Below are positions 28,201 to 35,739 of a DNA stretch of 64,000 nt, in pieces. This DNA is from Dechloromonas sp. (GTDB lineage Bacteria; Pseudomonadota; Gammaproteobacteria; Burkholderiales; Rhodocyclaceae): the NCBI GenBank assembly GCA_011391255.1, contig JAABQV010000010.1, positions 1 to 64,000 on the forward strand. Reading direction: 5' to 3'. Made by a program: the position numbers and the translations under genes. The notes below the pieces were generated by a model. The model ran no database searches, had not been told where the DNA came from, and saw only the letters and a program-made list of their open reading frames with translations. Each line of letters opens with the position of its first letter. Positions within the stretch are counted from its first letter, which is position 1.

Positions 28201-31200
28201 CACTGATAACCAGCGCAACGGACTCGGAGCCGTCGGCATCAGCGGGGGTAACTGCCGTGATGACGCTGGAGAGGGGAATACGCTGATTTCCGCCGTCGAC
28301 CGCAGCTTCCGTGGTTGCAAGCGGAGATTGAACAGTCAGCGTCACCGGATCAGCCACACCACGCACATCGACCAGCAGCGGAAGTGTTGCAGGACCGGAA
28401 GTGCTGGTAACGCCACCGACGGTATCGACCGAAACAGCCGAAACACTCAGCGGAATATCGACATTACTGTTTGGCGGCGGGGTGATTGTCAGCGATGTTG
28501 TCTTGCTGAAATTGGCAATCGAGACACTGCCACCGGTGACAGTCAGTTCAACGCCACCATAATGGATCTTCGCACCTGCCGGAATACCATTCACGCTTAC
28601 CGTAAAGGTTTCAGAAGGATCGGCACTATAGGGGCGAATAACCAGAGCAATGGCAGTGTCTTCAAGCCCGACGGCCGGTGCATTGACCGCGAGCGTGAGC
28701 GGATCGGCAACCGGCTCGATGACCAGATTGGACAAGGTTGCGCTGCCGGAAATTGCCTGAACCGAGGCGCCGCCGTTCGGATCGGTGTCCACAGTCAGCG
28801 CTTGAACGCCGATCGAGAAGGTGCCGGCAACATTGGCCGGTGCCTTGAATTCGAGAGTATCCAGTGCGCTCATCGGAATTTGCAACGCGCTACCGGTGAA
28901 GGTCAAAACATGAGTGCCGCTGCCATCTGTGTATTTAAATTGAGAACCGATGGCCGGATTGCCGTTCATGCTTGGCGTCAGCAGTGCGAAGGTTTTTTCG
29001 CTACCGTCGCTGTCCTGATTACTCCAGGGAGTTTCCAGATTAAAGCCTTCGCGATTCAATGTGAACCACTGGTCCTCCTGGCCTGCCGTTGTGTAGGCGA
29101 AACTGGGATTCATCGTCAGATCAGGCGTGCCATCCGCATTAGAGTCACTACCAATGATTTCGGCAACAGCCGATACCGTAACTCTCTGGGTCAGGCCTTT
29201 CGACACGATGCTCGTCATTGACGAACCATTTACTATCCGCGTATCAGTCGTCTGTACCATCATCGACAAGGTGGTCGCGTCGGCGCTGCTATGCGCCGGC
29301 GGCGTCACCGTGTAATTGCGGAAATCACCGTTGCTGACTTCGCCAGCAGGAACACTGTAGGCGGCAGAACCCGTGCCGGTGAGGACAACGGCGCCGGTGT
29401 CGTCGCGAATAACCCAGCCAGCCGGCACGTTGTTGACCGTGATACCGGTAATTGACTCACTGCCGTCAGTGTCGCTCAGCGACAGAGCGTTGAGGAAGCG
29501 GACGCCTGCGTCTTCCGGCGTTGACACATTCGCGATCGTGACATCACCGGCAATCGGCGTGACAAAAAGATTCAGCGTCACGGTGTCGGTCAGGATCGCA
29601 GGGGTGACGCCGCCATTGGGGTCAGTATCCTGGGCTCGCAATGTGACGGTGATGCCGTTGAGGTCACCGCTAAAATTAGCCCCGGTAGTGATGCTGATTG
29701 CAGGGAAACCCGTCTGTGAGGTTTCCAGATTGTTGCCGTTGGCGTTCCAGGCAATTGTCGTAGAGGCACCGGCAAGCACCGCAACACCGTTCACAAAAAT
29801 GGTGCCGTTGCCGGCCGGGTTGGCGATGATGATGTCGCGCCGCTCGCTGCCGTCGAGATCCTGGAAGGTTGCTGAGAGCAGTGATGTGAGGTTCAGCGAT
29901 GAATCCTCACTGATCGTCACGCTGTGCGGCCCGTTGCCCTTGGCGATGCGCAGGTCGATCGGATCAGTCACGGCGAGCACGTTCACGCGGACGTCGGCAC
30001 TGCGGCTAGCACCATCATTCGTGAAGTTGCCATCGACGTTGAGGTCCAGAGGGTTTCTGGATGCATCTACCTCGTACTCGGTCACCGTCATCCGCACCTG
30101 CGTGATGTCGGCACCGCTGTGCGCCGGCGGCATCAGGCGCAATGACTCGAACTGCGCCGTCGTCATGGTCAGCGTAGCGACGCCAGGGTTGGCGATCAGG
30201 TTAGTGGCATCCGAAAGGCGAACCGTTACCGTCGTACTACCGGCAGCCGGGATGGTAAACAGGTTATTGCCTAACGCATCCTGTAGGATCGCTCCACGCG
30301 GGATACCGGATAGCGAGATCAGGCCTAAGAGTTCCGGGTTGTCGCCAACAGCCGGGCCGGTCTGGTCAATAGCGTCGGTGACAGTAGGTGCATTGAAGCC
30401 GAGGGCAACAGCCGTGTCTTCGTTCGTCGTCACGTTCGCTGCATCGCGGGTAACCCCAGGTGCATCGGAGACCGGTGTGACGTTGATCGTCAGCGTCGAG
30501 GATGCGCTGTCGCCACTGGTGCTACTTGCCGTGTAATTGATGACAGGTACGGGTCCGCTGTAGTTCGAAGATTGTGGCGTAAAGGAATAAATCCCGTTGC
30601 TCGCCATCGTGAACACACCGAGCGTGCCGCCGGAGGCGGAGGTGATGGGCACCGAGGTGCCCGGTAAAAAAGTTGTCGGGCTGCCATTCCCGTCGTGATC
30701 GAGCGAAAAACTGCTGACAGAAGTCGTTTGGCCGAGGTCGGGATCGAGTATATCGTTGGTCAGAACGTTGCCGCTGCGATCCGCGGCAGTGGCAGCGTTC
30801 TCAGCGATAGTCCGCGTGTCTGCATTAGCCACAACACCGTCGTTGGTGCCGGTGATGGTGATTGTCACCGGCTGGTTGTCGGTGTTGTTCGACGCACCGG
30901 AACTGTCGGTAGCGCGCACGTTGTAGGTAAGCGTCAGCGTTTGGCCGGCAGGCAGGAAATTAAAAGCCTGCGAGCCCGAATTGAAGGTCCAGCCGATACC
31001 GTTGGGGGCGCTCTGCGCCGTTGTGCTGCTTTCGCCGCCAAGGACGCTGAACATTCCAAGTAATTGTGCATTGGTTAGCGGCATCACGCCGGGGCCCGAG
31101 TAGTTGGCCGTAACACCGGTCACGCTAGAACTAACCGTATCCAGTGTATCGACATCAAAAATACTCAACGTGCCGTTCGCCGTCAACCCGCTGTTGCCTT

Positions 31201-33604
31201 CCGTGAGGCTGGCGCCCGCACTGTCGCCTGTACCGACAGTGATATCCGGCGCATCATTCGCCCCAGTGACGGTGATGGTGAGGGTGGTGGTGCTGACATC
31301 GCCATCGGCATCAGTCAGGGTATAGGTGAAGATGTCGGTGACCTGCTGCCCGGCATTGAGTGCCTGGACGAGCGGGCTGCTGTTGTCGAGCGTGTAGGTG
31401 TAGGTGCCATCGGCTGCGATGGTGACTTTGCCGTAGGTGCCGGTGACGTCCGAACCAACATTGCCGCTAACGCCAGCCGGCACATTGCCGGTGGCAACAC
31501 CGGTGACGGTGGCGGTATCGGCGCCAAGCGTGTCGGTACCCGCGCCGGTTGTAACAACATTGCCGCCGACGGTATTGCTGAGCGCGTCTTCGGTGATGGC
31601 GTTGGTGTCAGGATTGGCAAGCGGTGCGGTGTCGGTGATGTTGATGACCAGATTGCCGCTCTGCGTGTCGCCGTCGTCGTCCTTGACGATGATGCTGATC
31701 GTGTCGAGGACATTACCACCGGTGTGGTCTTTGGCACTGCCGCTCGGGTCGTAGCTGTAGGTCACAACACCGCTCACCGGGTTGTAGCCGGTGATGGTCA
31801 TGACGCCTTGCGGGGTGGTGATGTTGATGTTGGTGCTGCCGCTGTTCTCAAGGTCGGCCTTGCTGACCGGCGTGCCGGCGATGGTCAGGGCTGCCGTCGG
31901 GTCAAGTCCGTCCGGGGCGCTGATGGTGAAGCTCTGACCGCTCAGCGTGCCGTTTTCAGGAACGCTGACATCGCCTACCGTCAGACCGCCATTCGTGTCT
32001 GGAACCATCAGGGTCACACCATCATTCGCCCCAGTGACGGTGATGGTCAGGGTGGTCGTACTGGCGTTCCCGTCGGCATCAGTCAGGGTATAGGTGAAGA
32101 TGTCGGTGACCTGCTGCCCGGCATTGAGTGCCTGGACGAGCGGGCTGCTGTTGTCGAGCGTGTAGGTGTAGGTGCCATCGGCAGCGATGGTGACTTTGCC
32201 GTAGGTGCCGGTGACGTCCGAATCAACATTGCCGCTAACGCCAGCCGGCACATTGCCGGTGGCAACACCGGTGACGGTGGCGGTATCGGCGCCAAGCGTG
32301 TCGGTACCCGCGCCGGTTGTAACAACATTGCCGCCGACGGTATTGCTGAGCGCGTCTTCGGTGATGGCGTTGGTGTCAGGATTGGCAAGCGGTGCGGTGT
32401 CGGTGATGTTGATGACCAGATTGCCGCTCTGCGTGTCGCCGTCGTCGTCCTTGACGATGATGCTGATCGTGTCGAGGACATTACCACCGGTGTGGTCTTT
32501 GGCACTGCCGCTCGGGTCGTAGCTGTAGGTCACAACACCGCTCACCGGGTTGTAGCCGGTGATGGTCATGACGCCTTGCGGGGTGGTGATGTTGATGTTG
32601 GTGGTGCCGCTGTTCTCAAGGTCGGCCTTGCTGACCGGCGTGCCGGCGATGGTCAGGGCTGCCGTCGGGTCAAGTCCGTCCGGGGCGCTGAGGGTGAAGC
32701 TCTGACCGCTCAGCGTGCCGTTTTCAGGAACGCTGACATCGCCTACCGTCAGACCGCCATTCGTGTCTGGAACACTCAACCCAACCGGATCATTGACCGG
32801 CAGCACGTTAATCGTTGCTGTTGCCGGAGTTGTATCTATCTTTCCGTCGTCGTCAACTGAAGCATACAAGAACGTGGTTACACCATTCCAATTTGGACTT
32901 GGCTTGAAAAAAACTGGGCCAGCAACAGTTTCACCGACCGCCACAAGTTGCGTCATGGCAGCATCTGAGTAGAGTGTTCCATTCTCAGGCAGGCTGGAAA
33001 TTACATAGCCAGTGACAAAACCGTCTGCGTCGCTCCCTTTGAGACTCACCAGAACAGGAGCATCCTCGCTTCCGCTAGCAACAACATTTTCAGTCTCAGG
33101 TGGAATTTCTGGCGGCACAACGACCCGAGCAGCGCCACCTTCGATAGTATCCAGCACCCGTCCGCGACCTGTCCCGAACTGGAATGCCAATGGATCCACC
33201 GTCTCGACAACGCGCAAGAACTCGATGAAGCTGTGGCCTTCGCCACCACCGGCGCCGGCAGCGCCTACGGCCGGGTCTTCAAGCAGTGCGTCAAGATCGC
33301 CTTCGCCCGTGAGCGCTTTGGCGATTTTCTGGAATCCCTTTTGATTATTCGCCACCGAGCTATCAGCCGCATCCGGCTTAACTTCAGCCGCCACTTCAGC
33401 GTCAATTTTGGCGGACTCGCCCGAGCGCACAATCAACTCACGGCCATCAGCCATCTTGAGCTGAACCTGGGCGCCATCAGAGGCGACGACAGTTTCACCT
33501 TCACGGATAACATCACCTGCCTTGAGGCGGCGGACGTTGCCAGAGGCGTCCCGAGCAAAAGCTTCACCGGAGAGTTTACCTACTTTAGCGATGACTTGAG
33601 CCAT
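25217..33604 (-). CDS. Giant LapA/BapA-type surface adhesin with retention module
   Basis: This 2795-residue secreted protein has an N-terminal retention module (residues 1-150: VIAKVGKLSGEAFARDASG, LKAGDVIREGETVVASDGA). It contains GAAG at 114-117, the spot where LapG-type periplasmic proteases cut LapA. From about 170 to 2600 it is a chain of cadherin/VCBS-like beta domains (repeated ITVTGAND, DTAPLANPDTNAITEDAL, LTLTYNVRATDSSG). Two of the units (about residues 274-785) are nearly identical. The C-terminus (about 2650-2795: AGNDRLLYDGGPLNGLAGVDTIEF) is a type I secretion target of the T1SS-143 type. There is no N-terminal signal peptide, as expected for this route. It lies downstream of its likely exporter operon. 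Expected role: surface attachment and biofilm formation, held by the retention module. Confidence 0.92.
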   Translation of the reverse strand: MAQVIAKVGKLSGEAFARDASGNVRRLKAGDVIREGETVVASDGAQVQLKMADGRELIVRSGESAKIDAEVAAEVKPDAADSSVANNQKGFQKIAKALTGEGDLDALLEDPAVGAAGAGGGEGHSFIEFLRVVETVDPLAFQFGTGRGRVLDTIEGGAARVVVPPEIPPETENVVASGSEDAPVLVSLKGSDADGFVTGYVISSLPENGTLYSDAAMTQLVAVGETVAGPVFFKPSPNWNGVTTFLYASVDDDGKIDTTPATATINVLPVNDPVGLSVPDTNGGLTVGDVSVPENGTLSGQSFTLSAPDGLDPTAALTIAGTPVSKADLENSGTTNINITTPQGVMTITGYNPVSGVVTYSYDPSGSAKDHTGGNVLDTISIIVKDDDGDTQSGNLVINITDTAPLANPDTNAITEDALSNTVGGNVVTTGAGTDTLGADTATVTGVATGNVPAGVSGNVDSDVTGTYGKVTIAADGTYTYTLDNSSPLVQALNAGQQVTDIFTYTLTDADGNASTTTLTITVTGANDGVTLMVPDTNGGLTVGDVSVPENGTLSGQSFTISAPDGLDPTAALTIAGTPVSKADLENSGSTNINITTPQGVMTITGYNPVSGVVTYSYDPSGSAKDHTGGNVLDTISIIVKDDDGDTQSGNLVINITDTAPLANPDTNAITEDALSNTVGGNVVTTGAGTDTLGADTATVTGVATGNVPAGVSGNVGSDVTGTYGKVTIAADGTYTYTLDNSSPLVQALNAGQQVTDIFTYTLTDADGDVSTTTLTITVTGANDAPDITVGTGDSAGASLTEGNSGLTANGTLSIFDVDTLDTVSSSVTGVTANYSGPGVMPLTNAQLLGMFSVLGGESSTTAQSAPNGIGWTFNSGSQAFNFLPAGQTLTLTYNVRATDSSGASNNTDNQPVTITITGTNDGVVANADTRTIAENAATAADRSGNVLTNDILDPDLGQTTSVSSFSLDHDGNGSPTTFLPGTSVPITSASGGTLGVFTMASNGIYSFTPQSSNYSGPVPVINYTASSTSGDSASSTLTINVTPVSDAPGVTRDAANVTTNEDTAVALGFNAPTVTDAIDQTGPAVGDNPELLGLISLSGIPRGAILQDALGNNLFTIPAAGSTTVTVRLSDATNLIANPGVATLTMTTAQFESLRLMPPAHSGADITQVRMTVTEYEVDASRNPLDLNVDGNFTNDGASRSADVRVNVLAVTDPIDLRIAKGNGPHSVTISEDSSLNLTSLLSATFQDLDGSERRDIIIANPAGNGTIFVNGVAVLAGASTTIAWNANGNNLETSQTGFPAISITTGANFSGDLNGITVTLRAQDTDPNGGVTPAILTDTVTLNLFVTPIAGDVTIANVSTPEDAGVRFLNALSLSDTDGSESITGITVNNVPAGWVIRDDTGAVVLTGTGSAAYSVPAGEVSNGDFRNYTVTPPAHSSADATTLSMMVQTTDTRIVNGSSMTSIVSKGLTQRVTVSAVAEIIGSDSNADGTPDLTMNPSFAYTTAGQEDQWFTLNREGFNLETPWSNQDSDGSEKTFALLTPSMNGNPAIGSQFKYTDGSGTHVLTFTGSALQIPMSALDTLEFKAPANVAGTFSIGVQALTVDTDPNGGASVQAISGSATLSNLVIEPVADPLTLAVNAPAVGLEDTAIALVIRPYSADPSETFTVSVNGIPAGAKIHYGGVELTVTGGSVSIANFSKTTSLTITPPPNSNVDIPLSVSAVSVDTVGGVTSTSGPATLPLLVDVRGVADPVTLTVQSPLATTEAAVDGGNQRIPLSSVITAVTPADADGSESVALVISGVPVGYTLEGLTFMGGVGAARIWSGSAAEVAGAKLVVLDANFSGKINFNVRAVSTENDGNSLSGAIVPVTIEVAPSPEATLPAQTTALEDALTQINFAIQHQNGDGNETLSSVWISVADLAGKPFALFIGNTPISTALVADGGWYKLSAADAANVFVKGSANNDADASFAIKYEIRDPSNDGSLPATVTQFDATHTVTVTAVTDATVSTNNYAGGVIAGTTTIDINVTVTQQNDVNAGNTPDIDGSERLLYFIIDNVPVGVTVEGGRYIGNTQGNPNTGRWILDTPDVAFNSASLNQSVRFSLDGTSTQLSSLNQQINITAHTQDTGAAERTSTTNWTLQTVPGFVDSSPAPINPAADINLWTPDAIPAAMVEDMPTALSGLVDAQITGNSPYAITLTGLPAGTVVTGMLLTVVGGQNVWTAQGSGDNASLQTLLGNISITPPANWNANQGPFGFSSTLTTYDNAGTRHDASLSITPAVTPVSDPIVLTASDADVSEDAAASITLSLSNLADGTSSQVVNGKVYISLNESGMEAGGTLSFNGVPLTATAVTGVAGMPNGNYYVLNGVGNNATLGLSYQPAANASGTVAYTAYVQGQESGAANVTTSAVTGSFAVNPLNDGVSISAPPAAGFEDQPIPLAISATLNDAGEVISSVTLTNVPDGFLVFTGAGSPGSMATNLGGGVWGIPLVGGAIPSYVGILPPKNWSGTVGNIQVGVWSGEPGLDPVLTTTIQSITANGVADGITITPTLSFGLERQIIELNLNSAMPDHDGSELATLTIQGLGAYAAFYAGASLLNATYASGTDTYTIAGLTPAQVGDLGVIQKDGNYNLTVTAQTIDSPGSDSSAIVTANMALEISPAAATAGNDRLLYDGGPLNGLAGVDTIEFRLGENIDFSASPVKPTNIEQFDLMPAGQNHSLGHLSVQDVLDMTGSGKSLTILGDSGDSVSLKSTLGGTWSTSGAQTVDGHNFDVYVNSQDAAIKVLIEQSINKNIDP
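31250..32017 (-). repeat. Adhesin 768-bp repeat, second unit
   Basis: This block matches the block 768 bp to its right with only a few scattered differences (for example near 31447 and 31836, and at its left edge near 31290). It encodes a 256-residue unit, about residues 530-785. Boundaries are approximate. Confidence 0.85.
32018..32785 (-). repeat. Adhesin 768-bp repeat, first unit
   Basis: This is the partner of the block at 31250-32017 and encodes about residues 274-529. The near-identity at DNA level, including synonymous positions, indicates a recent duplication or gene conversion. Confidence 0.85.
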
Positions 33605-33715
33605 GACAGTTATCCAGAGTTATTGACGATAACTCCAGTTTAGGAAGACTGTCCAGATAAAGCTATTGGACTAAAGTACAGTTTTTGGCAGCCCGATAGT
33701 TTGGCCGCAGCGCGA

Positions 33716-34339
33716 TTACGATAAGCCCACTAAACCGTTGATTCGCAAAGAAAGTTGCAAACGATCACGCAAACCGAGCTTTTCAAAAATGGCGCTCATG
33801 TGGGCTTTTACAGTGCGTTCTGAAATATTCAGATGATCGGCCACCTCCCGATTGCTTGAACCACTGGCAACGAGTCTGGCCACTTGGCGCTCGCGATCGG
33901 AGAGTTTATCCTCCCAACGCTCATTTTTGACCTCTTTTGGCCGTTGACCGAAAACTTTTGAGGTGCTGCCAACCAAACGCTGCAATAACGACTGCCCCAC
34001 CCACAAGCCACCGTTGCTCACCACCAAAGCGACCTGACGCAAAACCTCAGGCGCGGCACGGCTGTTACAGCAACCAGCCGCACCTGCAGCCAGAGCCTGC
34101 ATCACCAAGGCCTCATCGGGCTCATCGCTCAAGACAACCACCGGCAAGCCTGCCATAAAATCAAGAGTAGCCAGAACCTCGGCTAACTGAGCACTGGAGC
34201 GCAGTCGGCACCAGAGCACACCTGCTTGATCGGCGGGCGTGACTTGCGCCATCGCTTGCACAAGCTTCAGATCAGGGAACGCCTCATGCCAATCAGGCAA
34301 TCCCGCAGGATCAGAATCTATTATCCAGTGCTGCATCAT
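33716..34339 (-). CDS. LuxR/NarL-type regulator with degenerate receiver
   Basis: This 207-residue protein has a C-terminal LuxR helix-turn-helix (about residues 143-205: LSDRERQVARLVASGSSNREVADHLNISERTVKAHMSAIFEKL is the canonical pattern). The N-terminal half keeps the receiver outline (WIIDSDP, VVVLSDEPDEALVMQALAAGAAG). Where the phosphorylated Asp should be it reads VLWCRLRSS, and the conserved Lys is also missing (GCCNSR). It is unlikely to be switched by phosphorylation. It overlaps hlyD by 4 bases and precedes the adhesin gene by 111 bp, so it probably controls adhesin expression. Confidence 0.85.
   Translation of the reverse strand: MMQHWIIDSDPAGLPDWHEAFPDLKLVQAMAQVTPADQAGVLWCRLRSSAQLAEVLATLDFMAGLPVVVLSDEPDEALVMQALAAGAAGCCNSRAAPEVLRQVALVVSNGGLWVGQSLLQRLVGSTSKVFGQRPKEVKNERWEDKLSDRERQVARLVASGSSNREVADHLNISERTVKAHMSAIFEKLGLRDRLQLSLRINGLVGLS
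33923..33954 (-). repeat. Uptake-like motif copy 11
   Basis: TTTTCGGTCAAC (33954-33943, minus), then GGCC, AAAAG, AGGTC and AAAAAT. It is inside the luxR-like gene. Confidence 0.5.
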
Positions 34340-35739
34340 CGCTCCGAAAGCGCCACGCTCTTGGCGCGCAGAACCGGTTTCATCAAGTAGGCAAGGATGC
34401 TCTTTTTCCCGGTCAAAACATCAACCTCAGCCACCATGCCGGGGATAATCGGTAAATTTGCATCTCCAAATCCGGATTTGTTAGTGCGTACCCGAACGAT
34501 GTAGAACGCGTTACCTTTGTCGTCCATCACGGTATCCGCACCAATGTGCTCGAGCGTCCCTTCCAGGCCACCGTAGATCGAGAAATCATAGGCCGTAAAT
34601 TTCACCATGGCCGGCTGACCGGGCCGGAGGAAGGCTATATCCCTCGGCATAACCTTGGCCTCAAGCAACAAAGCGTCCTCCAGCGGAACGATCTCGATCA
34701 TATCCTTGCCGGGCTGAACGACGCCGCCGACGGTATTTACCAGCAAACGCTTGACCGTACCCTTGACCGGCGAACGGATCGAAGACTGGGTGACACGATC
34801 AGTCAGGGCGACACTACCCTCGGCCAAGCCATTCAATTTTGACACTGTTTCTGATAACTCCCGACCCGCATCATTACGGAAGGTCAGGGAGACCTCTTCG
34901 ATCTTGCGTTGCGCTTCATTAATTGACGCCTGGATCCGGCTAATCTGCGAAGAAGCCATGTCGCGCTCACCGCGATAACGCGAGACATCGCGTTCGAGAC
35001 GAAGCAACTCGACCTCTGATACCGCACCGGAATTGATCAATGGTTTGGTCACCGCCAACTCGCGCGAGGTCAGGTCATAGCCCTGACCCGCCTGGGCACG
35101 CTTGGCCTGCGCCTCGCCAAGTTCTTGCTGGCGCTGGATCAATTGCTGGCGGGCGATTGAAATGGCAGCCTCAATCTCAGAACGCTTGGCCTCATATAGC
35201 TCACGCTCCTGCTCGGCCAACTGCGGCTCCTCGGCGATCACTTCCTTCGGTGGAATAAACGGCTTACCGTCAGAAGTGGCTTTCAAACGCGCAGCCTTGG
35301 CTACCAGGCCGAGGTACTGGACTCGATTTTCTTTTACCGATGACACAAAACGGGTCTCGTCGATCTTGATCAACAACTGGTTGGCTTGAACAATCTCCCC
35401 CTCACGGACAAGAATTTCTGACACCAAACCACCGTCGATGCTTTGCAGAACCTGAATCTGCTTGGATGGGATGACCTTGCCATCGCCGCGCGTAACTTCA
35501 TCAAGCTGGGCAATCGCCGCCCAGGCAATAAACAGAGCCGCTACGATCCCGATAGAACGCAAGAGCACCTTGGCGCGCAAAGGCTCCTGACGAAGGATGG
35601 CGAGATCAGCGTCAGTGGCAAAGTCAACGGCATCTTTCTCATCTGCATTGGGTAAGCGCCCAAGCAATCTTTCGACATACTTTTTGTTGTGCTCGGCAAT
35701 CCGTTCAAGCAATGCCTGCAGGCGTTTGAGAAACTTCAT
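34336..35739 (-). CDS. Type I secretion membrane fusion protein (HlyD/LapC family)
   Basis: This 467-residue protein has one N-terminal membrane segment (about residues 57-77, VLLRSIGIVAALFIAWAAIAQ). The first lipoyl half follows (QIQVLQSIDGGLVSEILVREGEIVQANQLL), then a long coiled coil (about 140-300), the second half (SIRSPVKGTVKRLLVNTVGGVVQPG) and the C-terminal HlyD signature region (ALLLEAKVMPRDIAFLRPGQPA). It would link the ABC exporter encoded just upstream (4-base overlap) to a TolC-type outer-membrane channel. No channel gene is in the window. Confidence 0.93.
   Translation of the reverse strand: MKFLKRLQALLERIAEHNKKYVERLLGRLPNADEKDAVDFATDADLAILRQEPLRAKVLLRSIGIVAALFIAWAAIAQLDEVTRGDGKVIPSKQIQVLQSIDGGLVSEILVREGEIVQANQLLIKIDETRFVSSVKENRVQYLGLVAKAARLKATSDGKPFIPPKEVIAEEPQLAEQERELYEAKRSEIEAAISIARQQLIQRQQELGEAQAKRAQAGQGYDLTSRELAVTKPLINSGAVSEVELLRLERDVSRYRGERDMASSQISRIQASINEAQRKIEEVSLTFRNDAGRELSETVSKLNGLAEGSVALTDRVTQSSIRSPVKGTVKRLLVNTVGGVVQPGKDMIEIVPLEDALLLEAKVMPRDIAFLRPGQPAMVKFTAYDFSIYGGLEGTLEHIGADTVMDDKGNAFYIVRVRTNKSGFGDANLPIIPGMVAEVDVLTGKKSILAYLMKPVLRAKSVALSER

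Noticed and set aside
29373-32860. Long open frames on the plus strand opposite the adhesin
   Set aside because: They follow from the low stop-codon frequency opposite a Thr/Ala/Gly-rich repetitive gene and duplicate with the 768-bp repeat.
25217-33604. CRISPR or tandem short repeats within the adhesin gene
   Set aside because: Repeats are protein-domain sized (about 300 and 768 bp), without short direct repeats and unique spacers.
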